From: JBBFMJ01 sp037441225
GTDB lineage: Bacteria > Acidobacteriota > Thermoanaerobaculia > UBA2201
DNA: 13,666 bases
NCBI GenBank assembly: GCA_037441225.1
Contig: JBBISU010000086.1
Coordinates: 1-13,666, forward strand
Direction of reading: 5' to 3'
Part shown: one piece after another, positions 1 through 7,416 of the stretch
Position numbering within the stretch: the first letter of the stretch is position 1
Layout of the letters: each line of letters starts with the position of its first letter
Notes under the pieces: generated by a model
The model's database searches: none
The model's input: the letters and a program-made list of their open reading frames with translations, nothing else
What the model was told of the DNA's origin: nothing
Made by a program: the position numbers and the translations under genes

Positions 1-43
1 TAGTTTAGATGTTTGCCTTAATATATTACTTAAATACTTCGAG

Positions 44-2146
44 TTAGGGGTTAAATTCAAAATCCTTTTCTTTAAATAAATTTAAGCATATATGGACTAT
101 TTTTTCATCATACCAGGTACCACAATGAGAAATAATCTCATCCAGTGCTCTTGCAAGCCCATAGCCAGCTCTATAAGGTCTGTGGGTTGACATTGCTTCA
201 ACTACATCTGCCACTGATAGAATTTTTGCTTCAATCATTATTTGATCTCCTTTTAAATGCAAAGGATAGCCACTTCCATCAATTTTTTCATGGTGCTGCA
301 AAACAATTTGTGCTATAGGCCAAGGGAATTCTATGTTTTTTAAAATTTCATAACCAAAGGTTGGATGGTTTTGAATCATTTCCCTTTCAAGAGGTGAAAG
401 TTCCCCTGGTTTTGTTAAAATCTCTGCTGGGATATGGATCTTCCCAATATCGTGGATCATTGCTGAAACTTGAATTGCATGGAGTTTTTCCTTATCAAGC
501 CCATACTCTTCCCCAATTTTAAATGCAAGTTCTGCAACCCTTTGCTGGTGCCCTGCTGTATAGGGATCCTTTACTTCTACAATCTTTGCCATTGCAAGGA
601 TTATTCCTTCCAAAAGTTTATTTAGTTTCAAATTATATTCTTTTTGTTTTTCTTCTGCTTCCTTTTTTTCTGTTATATCCAAAAGAATTCCTAAAACTGC
701 CTTCCTGCCCAATAAATCAATCAATGTTGAATAGCACTCTAAATATACTATTTTTCCATCTTTTCTTTTGCCTCTAAATGTTTCAATTTTTTCAGTTTCC
801 TTATCTTTTAATCTCTTTTCAATATCTATGCTTATTAAATTTATATCTTCTTCATAAGTTAGATCAGCAGGGTGCATTTTCCCAATAATTTCATCTGTTT
901 TGTATCCAAAAATCTTACAAAAAGCAGGGTTTACATAAAGAAATTTATCATCTCTTATATAAACACCTACAAGGGCATTTTCTGCAATTGTTCTAAACCT
1001 TGCTTCACTTTCCTTAAGCTGGCTTTCCCATATCTTTCTTGATGTGATGTTCCTTACAATTCCAACAACCTCTTCTCTTGAAATTGGGATGATCCTTGAT
1101 TCAAAGTGCTTTATTTCACCTTCTATTTCCAAATCATATTCAATTATTTCCATCTTGTTTTTTCCCAAAGCATTACTTACTTGTTTCATAAAATTTAAAT
1201 TTAAAGGTTCTGGGAAGAGATCTACCAAACTTTTGCCTAAAAATTCTTCTGGTTTTTTGTAAAGGTCTCCAAAATTTCCTGCTATGTAATCAAGGATTAC
1301 TCCATTTTTGTCAATCCTGAAAAATAAATCTGGAATTGCAGAAAAAATTGCTTGAAGTTCCTTTGTTCTATGGATAAGCTTTTCTTCTGCTTCCTTTTCT
1401 TTTGTAATATCTTCTACAATCCCTTCATAATAAATAGTGCTACCTTTTTCATCCTTAACTGCCTTTGCATTTTCCCTTATATAAATAATTTCTCCTTTTC
1501 TCCTCCACTTTGCTTCATAATTTTTTATCTCTCCTTTTTCCTCAATTAATTTTCTAAAGATCTCTCTTGGATTTTCTGGATGGTAACCGTTTCTTTCAAG
1601 GTTTAACTTTGATAATTCTTCAAAGTTTTTAAAACCAAACATATTTATCAATGCTTTATTTGCTAAAATAAATTCTCCTTCAGGAGTAGTTCTATATACC
1701 CCGACTGGTAAATTTTCAATAAGTTCTTCATATTTCCTTTCTGTTTTATTAAGTTCTTCTTCTACAAGTAATCTCTTTGTAATATTTCTGCCAATTCCAA
1801 TAAAACCCAAAACCTTATCTCCTGATTTAAAAGGAAAAATGTGGACCCTTGAATAAATAAATCCTTCTTTTTCTGATTTAATCTTAACTTGAAAAACTTC
1901 CATTTTCTCATTTTTTAGAACATTTTCAACAGATTTTCTAACCATTTCTAATTGATCCTTTTCTAACAAAAAATCATATTTTTTATTTAATATATTTTTT
2001 AAAGGAATACCAATATAGTTTTCGAAGGAAGGATTTGCATATTTAAGGATTCCATTTTTATTACAAATAAAAACTGGATATGGTAAATATTTCAAAAAAA
2101 CATCTAAAAAAGCTGGATTTTTGGGTGACAAAATTTCTTTTTTCAT
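44..2146 (-). CDS. Four-PAS sensor with C-terminal HD-GYP phosphodiesterase domain
   Basis: A 700-residue cytoplasmic signalling protein. Four PAS domains lie at about residues 15-125, 138-250, 262-372 and 382-494; most end in a DIT/NIT motif followed by a short charged helix. The HD-GYP domain spans about 505-695: first metal His in AGHQQR (H533), the HD pair in MIHDIGK (H565-D566), NHP (H594), HHE (618-620), GSGYP (624-628) and the VAD aspartate (D647). All metal ligands look intact, so it should hydrolyse c-di-GMP or a related cyclic dinucleotide (family knowledge). No membrane segment, receiver or GGDEF domain is visible, so the PAS domains presumably sense an internal cue. A TTG at 2158 in the same frame would add four residues, but GGAGG at 2156-2152 sits correctly before the ATG at 2146, so I chose that ATG. 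Only one base separates it from the aminotransferase stop, implying translational coupling. Ligand and exact dinucleotide are unknown. Confidence 0.93.
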   Translation of the reverse strand: MKKEILSPKNPAFLDVFLKYLPYPVFICNKNGILKYANPSFENYIGIPLKNILNKKYDFLLEKDQLEMVRKSVENVLKNEKMEVFQVKIKSEKEGFIYSRVHIFPFKSGDKVLGFIGIGRNITKRLLVEEELNKTERKYEELIENLPVGVYRTTPEGEFILANKALINMFGFKNFEELSKLNLERNGYHPENPREIFRKLIEEKGEIKNYEAKWRRKGEIIYIRENAKAVKDEKGSTIYYEGIVEDITKEKEAEEKLIHRTKELQAIFSAIPDLFFRIDKNGVILDYIAGNFGDLYKKPEEFLGKSLVDLFPEPLNLNFMKQVSNALGKNKMEIIEYDLEIEGEIKHFESRIIPISREEVVGIVRNITSRKIWESQLKESEARFRTIAENALVGVYIRDDKFLYVNPAFCKIFGYKTDEIIGKMHPADLTYEEDINLISIDIEKRLKDKETEKIETFRGKRKDGKIVYLECYSTLIDLLGRKAVLGILLDITEKKEAEEKQKEYNLKLNKLLEGIILAMAKIVEVKDPYTAGHQQRVAELAFKIGEEYGLDKEKLHAIQVSAMIHDIGKIHIPAEILTKPGELSPLEREMIQNHPTFGYEILKNIEFPWPIAQIVLQHHEKIDGSGYPLHLKGDQIMIEAKILSVADVVEAMSTHRPYRAGYGLARALDEIISHCGTWYDEKIVHICLNLFKEKDFEFNP

Positions 2147-2147
2147 T

Positions 2148-3350
2148 TCATCCTCCAAATACTTCTCTATATTTTTTTAACCCTTCTTTTAAAATTAACA
2201 TTGCTTTTTTTATGTCTTCTTTATTTAAAACATAAGCTAAACGGATTTCATCTTTTCCCAAACCTTCCGTGCAATAAAATCCAGAGCCCGGTGCAACCAT
2301 AACTGTTTCTCCATTTAAATTAAAGGAACTTAAAAGCCATTCTGCAAAATGATCAGAGTCGGAAATTGGAAGTTTTAAAATCATATAAAAGGCACCTTTT
2401 GGCAACTTTACAAAAGCACCTTCAATTTCCTGACACCCTTCAAACATAACATCCCTTCTTTTTTTATATTCTTCCCTTATTGGATCAAAATATTTTGGAT
2501 CCATATTATAAGCAGCAATTGCACCAATTTGCTCAATTGTTGGAGGACAGAGCCTTGCCTGGGCAAATTTTATCAGTGCTTCCATAACTTTTTTGTTTTT
2601 TGTTACAATACATCCAACCCTTGCTCCACAGGAAGAAAACCTTTTTGAAATTGAATCAACCAAAATTGAATTTTCTTCCATCCCTTTTAAAGATAATACA
2701 GAAGTTACCTTTTCTCCATCATAAGCAAACTCCCTGTAAACTTCGTCGGAAATTAAAAATAAATTATATCTTTTGCATAATTCAGCCAAACTTTCCATTT
2801 CTTCCTTTGTAAAAATTGTGCCAGTTGGATTGTTTGGTGAACATAAAAGGATTGCCTTTGTTTTTTTTGTTATCCTTTTTTCAATTTCTTTTATAGGAGG
2901 TAAATGAAAGCCGTTTTCTGCTTTTGTTGTTAAAGGAACTATTTTTAAGGAAGCAAAAGAAGCATAACCATTGTAATTTGTATAATATGGCTCTGGAATT
3001 ATTATCTCATCCCCACAATCTGCAACAATAGAAAAAGAAAAATGGATTGCTTCAGAGCCAGCAATTGTAATTAAAACTTCTTCAGGTGAAACATTTAAAT
3101 TATATCTTAAAAAATAATTTGAAATTGAAACCCTTAAATCCCATAAACCCTGTGAATGCCCATAGGCAAGAACTTTTTCATTAAAATTTTTTATTGCTTT
3201 TAAAATTTCTTCTGGTGTTTCAATATCTGGTTGTCCAATGTTTAAATGGTACACCTTCATGCCTTTTTTCTTTGCTTCTTCTGCCAAGGGCACAAGTTTC
3301 CTTATAGGTGAAGCTTGGATTTCAATTCCTCTTTTTGAGACTTTTAACAT
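2148..3350 (-). CDS. Class I/II PLP-dependent aminotransferase (aspartate aminotransferase family)
   Basis: A 400-residue cytosolic aminotransferase of fold type I. Visible motifs are the N-terminal substrate loop NIGQPD (37-42), SPNNPTG (171-177) whose Asn contacts the cofactor, SDEVY (201-205) with the Asp that binds the pyridine nitrogen, SISK (233-236) with K236 as the PLP-lysine, the phosphate-contacting Arg in GARVG (R244), and the carboxylate-binding Arg in EIRLAY (R370). Length and motif order match the AspC/AAT I-gamma group, which moves amino groups between aspartate or other amino acids and 2-oxoglutarate; the exact substrate cannot be read from sequence. The ATG at 3350 has a perfect AGGAGG four bases upstream. 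A promoter at 3403-3375 lies in the 49-bp gap behind the membrane-protein gene. The stop codon is one base from the next ATG, so the gene forms a two-gene operon with the PAS/HD-GYP sensor. Confidence 0.93.
   Translation of the reverse strand: MLKVSKRGIEIQASPIRKLVPLAEEAKKKGMKVYHLNIGQPDIETPEEILKAIKNFNEKVLAYGHSQGLWDLRVSISNYFLRYNLNVSPEEVLITIAGSEAIHFSFSIVADCGDEIIIPEPYYTNYNGYASFASLKIVPLTTKAENGFHLPPIKEIEKRITKKTKAILLCSPNNPTGTIFTKEEMESLAELCKRYNLFLISDEVYREFAYDGEKVTSVLSLKGMEENSILVDSISKRFSSCGARVGCIVTKNKKVMEALIKFAQARLCPPTIEQIGAIAAYNMDPKYFDPIREEYKKRRDVMFEGCQEIEGAFVKLPKGAFYMILKLPISDSDHFAEWLLSSFNLNGETVMVAPGSGFYCTEGLGKDEIRLAYVLNKEDIKKAMLILKEGLKKYREVFGG
2152..2156 (-). promoter_or_regulatory. Ribosome-binding site inside the end of the upstream gene
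   Basis: GGAGG lies within the last two glycine codons of the aminotransferase gene, five bases before the ATG at 2146. It decides the start of the PAS/HD-GYP gene, since a TTG at 2158 would place the initiator on top of this site. Confidence 0.7.
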
Positions 3351-3374
3351 AATACCTCCTATATTTTTCTTTAA

Positions 3375-3403
3375 ATTTTACTACCATTTTTTAGGTATTT
3401 CAA
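3375..3403 (-). promoter_or_regulatory. Sigma70-type promoter of the aminotransferase-PAS/HD-GYP operon
   Basis: TTGAAA (3403-3398), a 17-bp spacer, then TAAAAT (3380-3375). Transcription would start near 3368, giving a leader of about 18 bases that holds AGGAGG (3360-3355) before the ATG at 3350. This is the conventional leadered arrangement, in contrast to other promoters in the window. The -35 box overlaps the stop codon of the membrane-protein gene. Confidence 0.6.
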
Positions 3404-4395
3404 CTCTCTTTTTTATTAAAGAAAAGATAAATTAGCAATTCTTCAATACTATGAAGAGAAGAGAAAAAAATTATTGGATAAATATCTAAGAAAACCCTTA
3501 TTTCACCTGAAATACCAAAAAATAGGTAGAGGACTAAATAAATTGGAAAAAGAATCAATCCTTTTTTAATCCAAACTGGTTTTTCCTTAAATTTTGCAAA
3601 AATTAATATAAAAATTAAAATATGGGAAAAGAAACTTTCTATTTTAAAAGGAGAAAGGAAATTACCTATGCATAAATCAAAATGAGGACTTATTGTAAAT
3701 CCAGGATTGTTTTTATAAAGAATATAAATACTGAAACGAATAGAAAAATAAATTAGAAGTTGTAAGAAAATCATAATACTTGAATTCTTTGTTTTTGGTG
3801 GGTATAAAAGTGAATAAAATAAAATTAAAAATAAAGAGGTTTCTTTATTATAAACACAAAGGGTAAAGAAAAACAAATAAGAAAAATTATTTTTTTTAAC
3901 TATATTAAAAATACAAATCAGGAAGAGAAATAAAGTTACAAAATCATAGATGTACCTAAAATTCAAAAAGATTACGAGTGAAAAGAGAAAGATTAACGAA
4001 ATAATTTCTTTTGGAATTTTTAAAAAATTATTTAATTTTATTATATAAATCCCTGAAAGGATAAGAGAAATAAGAGAAATAATATTTGCATAAAAATATG
4101 CAAGAATCCAATCTCTCCCACTTCTACCTAAAAATTTTTCATTAAAAAGATTTGAAAGATTATCTCTTAAAGGTTTTGCAATAAAAGTCGGAGTTAAAAG
4201 ATCTAGATTTTTTGAAATTTCAGGCAAAAACCTCCTGAATACATAAGGGCGATATGCTTTCCCTTCAACCAAATCAGTAAAAGTTGCCCTTAAATTACTT
4301 TGAGATGAAGGGTCTTGAAAAAAGAAAATTAGATAAATCCATGAAACAAGAAAAGAAAAGAAAAAAATATAAACTAATCTTTTAGAAATAAACAT
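3400..4395 (-). CDS. Polytopic inner-membrane protein, possible GT-C-like glycosyltransferase
   Basis: A 331-residue, very hydrophobic protein with about eight to ten predicted membrane segments: roughly 7-26, 102-120, 131-147, 149-166, 170-198, 206-226, 255-268, 278-294 and 303-325. A polar stretch at 27-98 after the first helix contains YRPYVFRRFLPE (48-59). Two further polar motifs sit near the membrane surface: NKET (183-186) and GEIR (297-300) followed by FLDIYP. That plan of a loop after helix 1, an embedded acidic motif and a late Arg/Pro motif resembles polytopic GT-C type sugar transferases, but this is inference and no family is firmly recognised. No ribosome site precedes the ATG at 4395; a -10 box ends six bases upstream, suggesting a leaderless message. 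The start lies 36 bp behind the glycosylase gene, and the aminotransferase follows 49 bp later from a separate promoter. Confidence 0.8.
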   Translation of the reverse strand: MFISKRLVYIFFFSFLVSWIYLIFFFQDPSSQSNLRATFTDLVEGKAYRPYVFRRFLPEISKNLDLLTPTFIAKPLRDNLSNLFNEKFLGRSGRDWILAYFYANIISLISLILSGIYIIKLNNFLKIPKEIISLIFLFSLVIFLNFRYIYDFVTLFLFLICIFNIVKKNNFSYLFFFTLCVYNKETSLFLILFYSLLYPPKTKNSSIMIFLQLLIYFSIRFSIYILYKNNPGFTISPHFDLCIGNFLSPFKIESFFSHILIFILIFAKFKEKPVWIKKGLILFPIYLVLYLFFGISGEIRVFLDIYPIIFFSSLHSIEELLIYLFFNKKES

Positions 4396-4401
4396 ATAGA
4401 A

Positions 4402-4430
4402 AATATAAAAAATAAAAATTAAATTGTCAA
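4402..4430 (-). promoter_or_regulatory. Promoter of the membrane-protein gene, probably giving a leaderless mRNA
   Basis: TTGACA (4430-4425, exact consensus), a 17-bp spacer, then TATATT (4407-4402). Only six bases separate the -10 box from the ATG at 4395, so the usual start point coincides with the A of ATG. The -35 box lies immediately after the glycosylase stop codon (4434-4432). Confidence 0.6.
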
Positions 4431-4431
4431 T

Positions 4432-5028
4432 TTATTTTTTACTTACAAAGGGATTATCTTTTATAAAAAACCTTAATTTCCAATCCTTTGCATTTCCTGC
4501 ATATTCAACTCCAACTCTTTCTTTTTGAATTATTTTAAAATCTTGATTTAAAGGTTTAAAAATTTGCAAGGGCTTTTCCCAAGCAGGATGGCCATTAAAA
4601 TTTTTATCTATTTTAAAAGCTTCACATAAAACACCGGGACCAGAAGTTAAATTTTTTTTTCCCTTTCTTAATTTTTTCATAATCTCAATTCCTTCAATTG
4701 GTTCCAAAGCTCTAATAAGAACTGCTTCAGGAACACCTTTTCTTTCAGTTACCACATTCAAGCAATGGTAAAAACCATAAATGAAATAAACATAAAAATG
4801 TCCGCCTTCTCCAAACATAACACTACACCTTTCTGTTTTTCCTTTATAAGAATGGCAGGCAGGATCCTTTAATCCAAGGTATGCTTCTGTTTCAACAATT
4901 TTACCAAGTAAAATATTATTTTTATAATTTCTAACCAAATAACATCCCAACAATTTTTTTGCAACAATAATTGTCTTTTGAAAATAAAATTCCTTTGGAA
5001 CAATATTTTTCTCATAAAGGTAAAACAT
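4432..5028 (-). CDS. mpg: 3-methyladenine DNA glycosylase (AAG/MPG family)
   Basis: A 198-residue base-excision repair enzyme that removes alkylated and deaminated purines (3-methyladenine, hypoxanthine) from DNA. It matches the AAG family along its full length: LLG near the start (26-28), IVETEAY (44-50) with catalytic Glu at E48 and the intercalating Tyr at Y50, CHS with H59, FYVYFIYGFYHCLNV (78-92), LIRALEP (104-110), LTSGPG (127-132) and the C-terminal DNPFVS (191-196). This is a normal length for a bacterial AAG, which lacks the eukaryotic N-terminal extension. The ATG at 5028 has no Shine-Dalgarno; an exact TATAAT ends seven bases upstream, so the transcript is probably leaderless. It is transcribed divergently from the FHA-surE operon. 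The conserved core begins by about residue 11, so a start further downstream is unlikely. Confidence 0.93.
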   Translation of the reverse strand: MFYLYEKNIVPKEFYFQKTIIVAKKLLGCYLVRNYKNNILLGKIVETEAYLGLKDPACHSYKGKTERCSVMFGEGGHFYVYFIYGFYHCLNVVTERKGVPEAVLIRALEPIEGIEIMKKLRKGKKNLTSGPGVLCEAFKIDKNFNGHPAWEKPLQIFKPLNQDFKIIQKERVGVEYAGNAKDWKLRFFIKDNPFVSKK

Positions 5029-5035
5029 AATAATA

Positions 5036-5041
5036 ATTATA
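5036..5041 (-). promoter_or_regulatory. -10 element of the glycosylase gene (leaderless type)
   Basis: An exact TATAAT lies seven bases before the ATG at 5028. A -35 match is weak: TACTTT at 5064-5059 with a 17-bp spacer, or TTACTT with 18. The start point would fall on or one base before the start codon, and no ribosome site lies between. Confidence 0.5.
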
Positions 5042-5068
5042 AAACAAATTTAAATTGGAAAGTAAATC

Positions 5069-5092
5069 TTTAAAGTGTGTCTCCTCTTTAAA
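5069..5092. other. Inverted repeat between two divergent promoters, possible operator
   Basis: TTTAAAG (5069-5075) and CTTTAAA (5086-5092) form 7-bp inverted arms around a 10-bp spacer. Because the first copy extends to CTTTAAAG, the same motif also reads as a direct repeat with an 18-bp period, nearly two helical turns. It sits between the glycosylase promoter and the FHA-operon -35 box at 5107. The location suits a shared operator, but AT-rich arms can arise by chance. Confidence 0.3.
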
Positions 5093-5106
5093 CCAAGGCA
5101 ATTAAT

Positions 5107-5135
5107 TTGACAGGAAGAAAGATAAATGGCATAAT
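5107..5135 (+). promoter_or_regulatory. Promoter of the FHA-surE-pcm-apt-glnS-ffh operon, probably leaderless
   Basis: TTGACA (5107-5112, exact consensus), a 17-bp spacer, then CATAAT (5130-5135, five of six). Six bases separate it from the ATG at 5142, so transcription should begin at the start codon itself. No Shine-Dalgarno lies before that ATG. Confidence 0.6.
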
Positions 5136-5141
5136 TTTGTA

Positions 5142-5522
5142 ATGGAAGAGCAAACCAAAAAATATGAAAGAGTTTTAGAAGAAAATATAAAAGATGAAAA
5201 ATTTAAAGCATATCTCCTTGAGATTGAAGGAGAAGATAAGGGAAAAATTTTTGAAATAAAAGCCCCTTTTTCTATAATTGGAAGAAAATATGGAAATATT
5301 ATAATAGAAGATGAAATGATTTCAAAAAAGCATGCCCAAATTGATATTATAGCTGAGGATATTTTTTATATAAAGGATTTAGCTTCCACAAATGGAACTT
5401 ATATAAATGGAAAAAAAATTAGTTATCAAAAGTTGGAAGAGGGCGATTTGATAAAAGTTGGTGGCACAACCCTTAAATTTTTAAAAAAATTGTATGATGA
5501 GAATTCTTTTAACAAACGATGA
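5142..5522 (+). CDS. Small FHA-domain protein
   Basis: A 126-residue protein that is essentially one forkhead-associated domain (about residues 22-118) after a short charged N-terminal helix. FHA hallmarks are present: the Gly-Arg pair in IIGRK that contacts the phosphate, SKKHA with the conserved Ser and His, STNGTYING with the Asn that reads residues next to phosphothreonine, and a final LEEGDLIKVGGTTLKF strand pair. FHA domains bind phosphothreonine peptides (family knowledge), so this is probably an adaptor for a Ser/Thr kinase pathway encoded elsewhere; no kinase is in the window. It has no signal peptide or membrane segment. It is the first gene of the operon, and its end overlaps surE by 26 bp. 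Its target and its reason for leading a housekeeping operon are unknown. Confidence 0.9.
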   Translation: MEEQTKKYERVLEENIKDEKFKAYLLEIEGEDKGKIFEIKAPFSIIGRKYGNIIIEDEMISKKHAQIDIIAEDIFYIKDLASTNGTYINGKKISYQKLEEGDLIKVGGTTLKFLKKLYDENSFNKR

Positions 5523-6255
5523 TGGAATTTTTTCTGAAGGGCTTGCCCAGTGTTATGAGGCATTGTCTTCAATTGCAGAGGTCTGGGTATTTGCACCAGA
5601 TAGAGAAAGATCTGCTTCTTCCCATTCTTTAACCTTAGACCATCCTTTAAGAGCTGTAGAAGTTAAAAGTAAATGGTACGCAATTTCAGGAACTCCAACG
5701 GATTGTGTAAATTTAGGTGTTTTGCACTTTATGAAACCAAACCCCCCTGAAATTGTTGTCTCTGGAATCAACTTTGGGATAAATGTTGGAGATGATGTAA
5801 CCTATTCTGGAACAGTTTCTGCCACCTTTGAAGCATCAATATTAGGTATTCCTGGCATTGCCATCTCTCAAGAATTAGGAATTGAGGCAGATTTAAAAAG
5901 GACTGCTGCTTTAACTTCCCGAATAATTTTATTTTTAAAATCTCAAAATCTTCTCCAAAACAGTACAATATTTAATATAAATTTTCCAAAAACAAAGCCA
6001 AAAGGGATATCTTTTTGTCATTTAGGTAAAAGGCATTATGAAGAAAGTGTTGTAGAAAATATTGATCCAAGGGGGAAGAAATATTTTTGGATTGGTGGAG
6101 CACCTGTTCCTTCCAACCCTGAAAAAGGAACTGATTTTGAAGCATTATTTAATGAAAAGATTTCCATAACCCCTCTGCACCTTGATTTAACAAATTATGA
6201 AAAACTAAAACTCTGTAAAAATTTTGAAGAAGATTTAAAAGGGATAATTGAATGA
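5497..6255 (+). CDS. surE: 5'/3'-nucleotidase SurE
   Basis: A metal-dependent nucleotidase that dephosphorylates nucleoside 5'- and 3'-monophosphates and, in some species, polyphosphate. It is cytosolic. Family motifs are complete: LLTNDDG at the N-terminus with the two metal-binding Asp, APDRERSASSHSLT (the usual third residue Gly of RSG is Ala here), GTPTDCVNLG, and SGINFGINVGDDVTYSGTVSATFEAS. Two ATGs are adjacent, at 5494 and 5497. The second gives the canonical MRILLTNDDG start and makes the key residues fall at D8, D9, S39 and N92 as in E. coli SurE, so I prefer it. The start lies inside the end of the FHA gene (26-bp overlap, no ribosome site), implying translational coupling. At 252 residues it has a normal length. 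It overlaps pcm by four bases, a long-recognised surE-pcm pairing linked to stress survival. Confidence 0.95.
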   Translation: MRILLTNDDGIFSEGLAQCYEALSSIAEVWVFAPDRERSASSHSLTLDHPLRAVEVKSKWYAISGTPTDCVNLGVLHFMKPNPPEIVVSGINFGINVGDDVTYSGTVSATFEASILGIPGIAISQELGIEADLKRTAALTSRIILFLKSQNLLQNSTIFNINFPKTKPKGISFCHLGKRHYEESVVENIDPRGKKYFWIGGAPVPSNPEKGTDFEALFNEKISITPLHLDLTNYEKLKLCKNFEEDLKGIIE

Positions 6256-6884
6256 AGTTAGAAGAAAATAGGGAAAACTTAATTAATAAATTAATGGAAA
6301 TGTTTCCAGAAACCCCTGCTTACATATTTGAAGCAATAAAAAAAGTTCCAAGGCATATTTTTGTAAGCGATGAATTTAAAGATAAGGCATACGAAGATAT
6401 TGCAATCCCAATTGGATACCATCAGACAATTTCAAGGCCCTCAACTATTTTAAAAATGCTTTCAGCAGTTCAGCCAAATAAAAAAAACAAGGTTTTGGAG
6501 ATTGGAACTGGCTCCGGGTACCTCACAGCAATTTTGGCTGAGATTTCAAAATTTGTCTTTTCTATTGAAAAAATACCTGATTTAGGAAAGAAGGCAGTAG
6601 AAAAACTTAAAATTTTGGGGTATACTAATTTTTCCATAAATATTTTTGACGGAGGTTATGGTTGGCCAAAGTTTGCACCTTATGACTGCATTATTGTATC
6701 TTGTGGGAGCAAAATGATGCCAAAAAACCTCTTAAATCAATTGAAAATAGGAGGAAGGATGATTATTCCAAAAGGAGAAGGAAGACATCAAAACCTTTAT
6801 CTTATTACAAGGGATGAAAAGGGCTTTATTTATATACGCCTTGATAAGGCATCTTTTGTCCCCTTTATTACAGAAAGCAAATAA
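6252..6884 (+). CDS. pcm: Protein-L-isoaspartate O-methyltransferase
   Basis: A 210-residue SAM-dependent repair enzyme that methylates L-isoaspartyl residues in aged proteins so that they can revert to aspartate. Visible motifs: QTISRPSTILKML (58-70), the family-specific active-site segment with the conserved Ser; VLEIGTGSGYLTAIL (81-95), SAM motif I; the acidic VFSIEK (102-107) that contacts the ribose; FAPYDCIIV (141-149), motif II; GGRMIIPKG (167-175); and the family C-terminal FVPF. Its ATG overlaps the surE stop as ATGA, so the two are translationally coupled. Length is normal for bacterial Pcm. Confidence 0.95.
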   Translation: MKLEENRENLINKLMEMFPETPAYIFEAIKKVPRHIFVSDEFKDKAYEDIAIPIGYHQTISRPSTILKMLSAVQPNKKNKVLEIGTGSGYLTAILAEISKFVFSIEKIPDLGKKAVEKLKILGYTNFSINIFDGGYGWPKFAPYDCIIVSCGSKMMPKNLLNQLKIGGRMIIPKGEGRHQNLYLITRDEKGFIYIRLDKASFVPFITESK

Positions 6885-6895
6885 GGAGGAAAAAT

Positions 6896-7414
6896 ATGGA
6901 TTTAGAAAAGTTTATAAGAGATATTCCTGATTTTCCAAAGCCAGGAATAATTTTTAAGGACATAACACCTCTTTTAGCAGAACCAGAGGCATTTATTTAT
7001 AGCTTAAAGATAATGGAAAATGATTTAAAAAAATATAATGTCCATAAAATACTTGCCATTGAATCAAGGGGATTTATCTTTGGCGCTGCCCTTGCTGCAT
7101 GGAATAAAATTGGTTTTGTGCCTGTTAGGAAGCCAGGGAAATTGCCTTTTACCACAATAAGGGAAAGTTATGAGTTGGAGTATGGAAAAAATATACTTGA
7201 AATGCACCACGATGCAATAAAACCAGGTGAAAAAGTTGCAATAGTTGATGATTTACTTGCAACTGGTGGGACTGCCCTTGCAGTTATAAAGATGGCAAAA
7301 AAATTAGGTGCAGAGGTCTCTTGTTTATTGTTTCTTATTGAATTAGATTTTTTGAAGGGAAGAGAAAAAATTTCTTCATATCCAGTTCATACATATATAC
7401 ATTTTAAGGAATAA
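6896..7414 (+). CDS. apt: Adenine phosphoribosyltransferase
   Basis: A 172-residue purine-salvage enzyme that converts adenine and PRPP to AMP and pyrophosphate in the cytosol. It shows the standard Apt N-terminus IRDIPDFPKPGIIFKDITPLL (7-27, a nearly invariant family stretch), ESRGFIFGAALA (56-67), VRKPGKLP (77-84), the LEYG and LEMH segments, and the PRPP-binding loop VAIVDDLLATGGTA (114-127). AGGAGG at 6884-6889 begins on the last base of the pcm stop and lies six bases before the ATG, a strong site. Lying next to surE, it makes salvage of free bases and nucleotides the theme of the operon middle. Length is normal. Confidence 0.96.
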   Translation: MDLEKFIRDIPDFPKPGIIFKDITPLLAEPEAFIYSLKIMENDLKKYNVHKILAIESRGFIFGAALAAWNKIGFVPVRKPGKLPFTTIRESYELEYGKNILEMHHDAIKPGEKVAIVDDLLATGGTALAVIKMAKKLGAEVSCLLFLIELDFLKGREKISSYPVHTYIHFKE

Positions 7415-7416
7415 AT

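Noticed and set aside
2147..2158. TTG start adding four residues to the PAS/HD-GYP protein
   Set aside because: The TTG codon shares a base with the GGAGG that serves the ATG at 2146, so it cannot use it; the extra residues are not part of the PAS domain.
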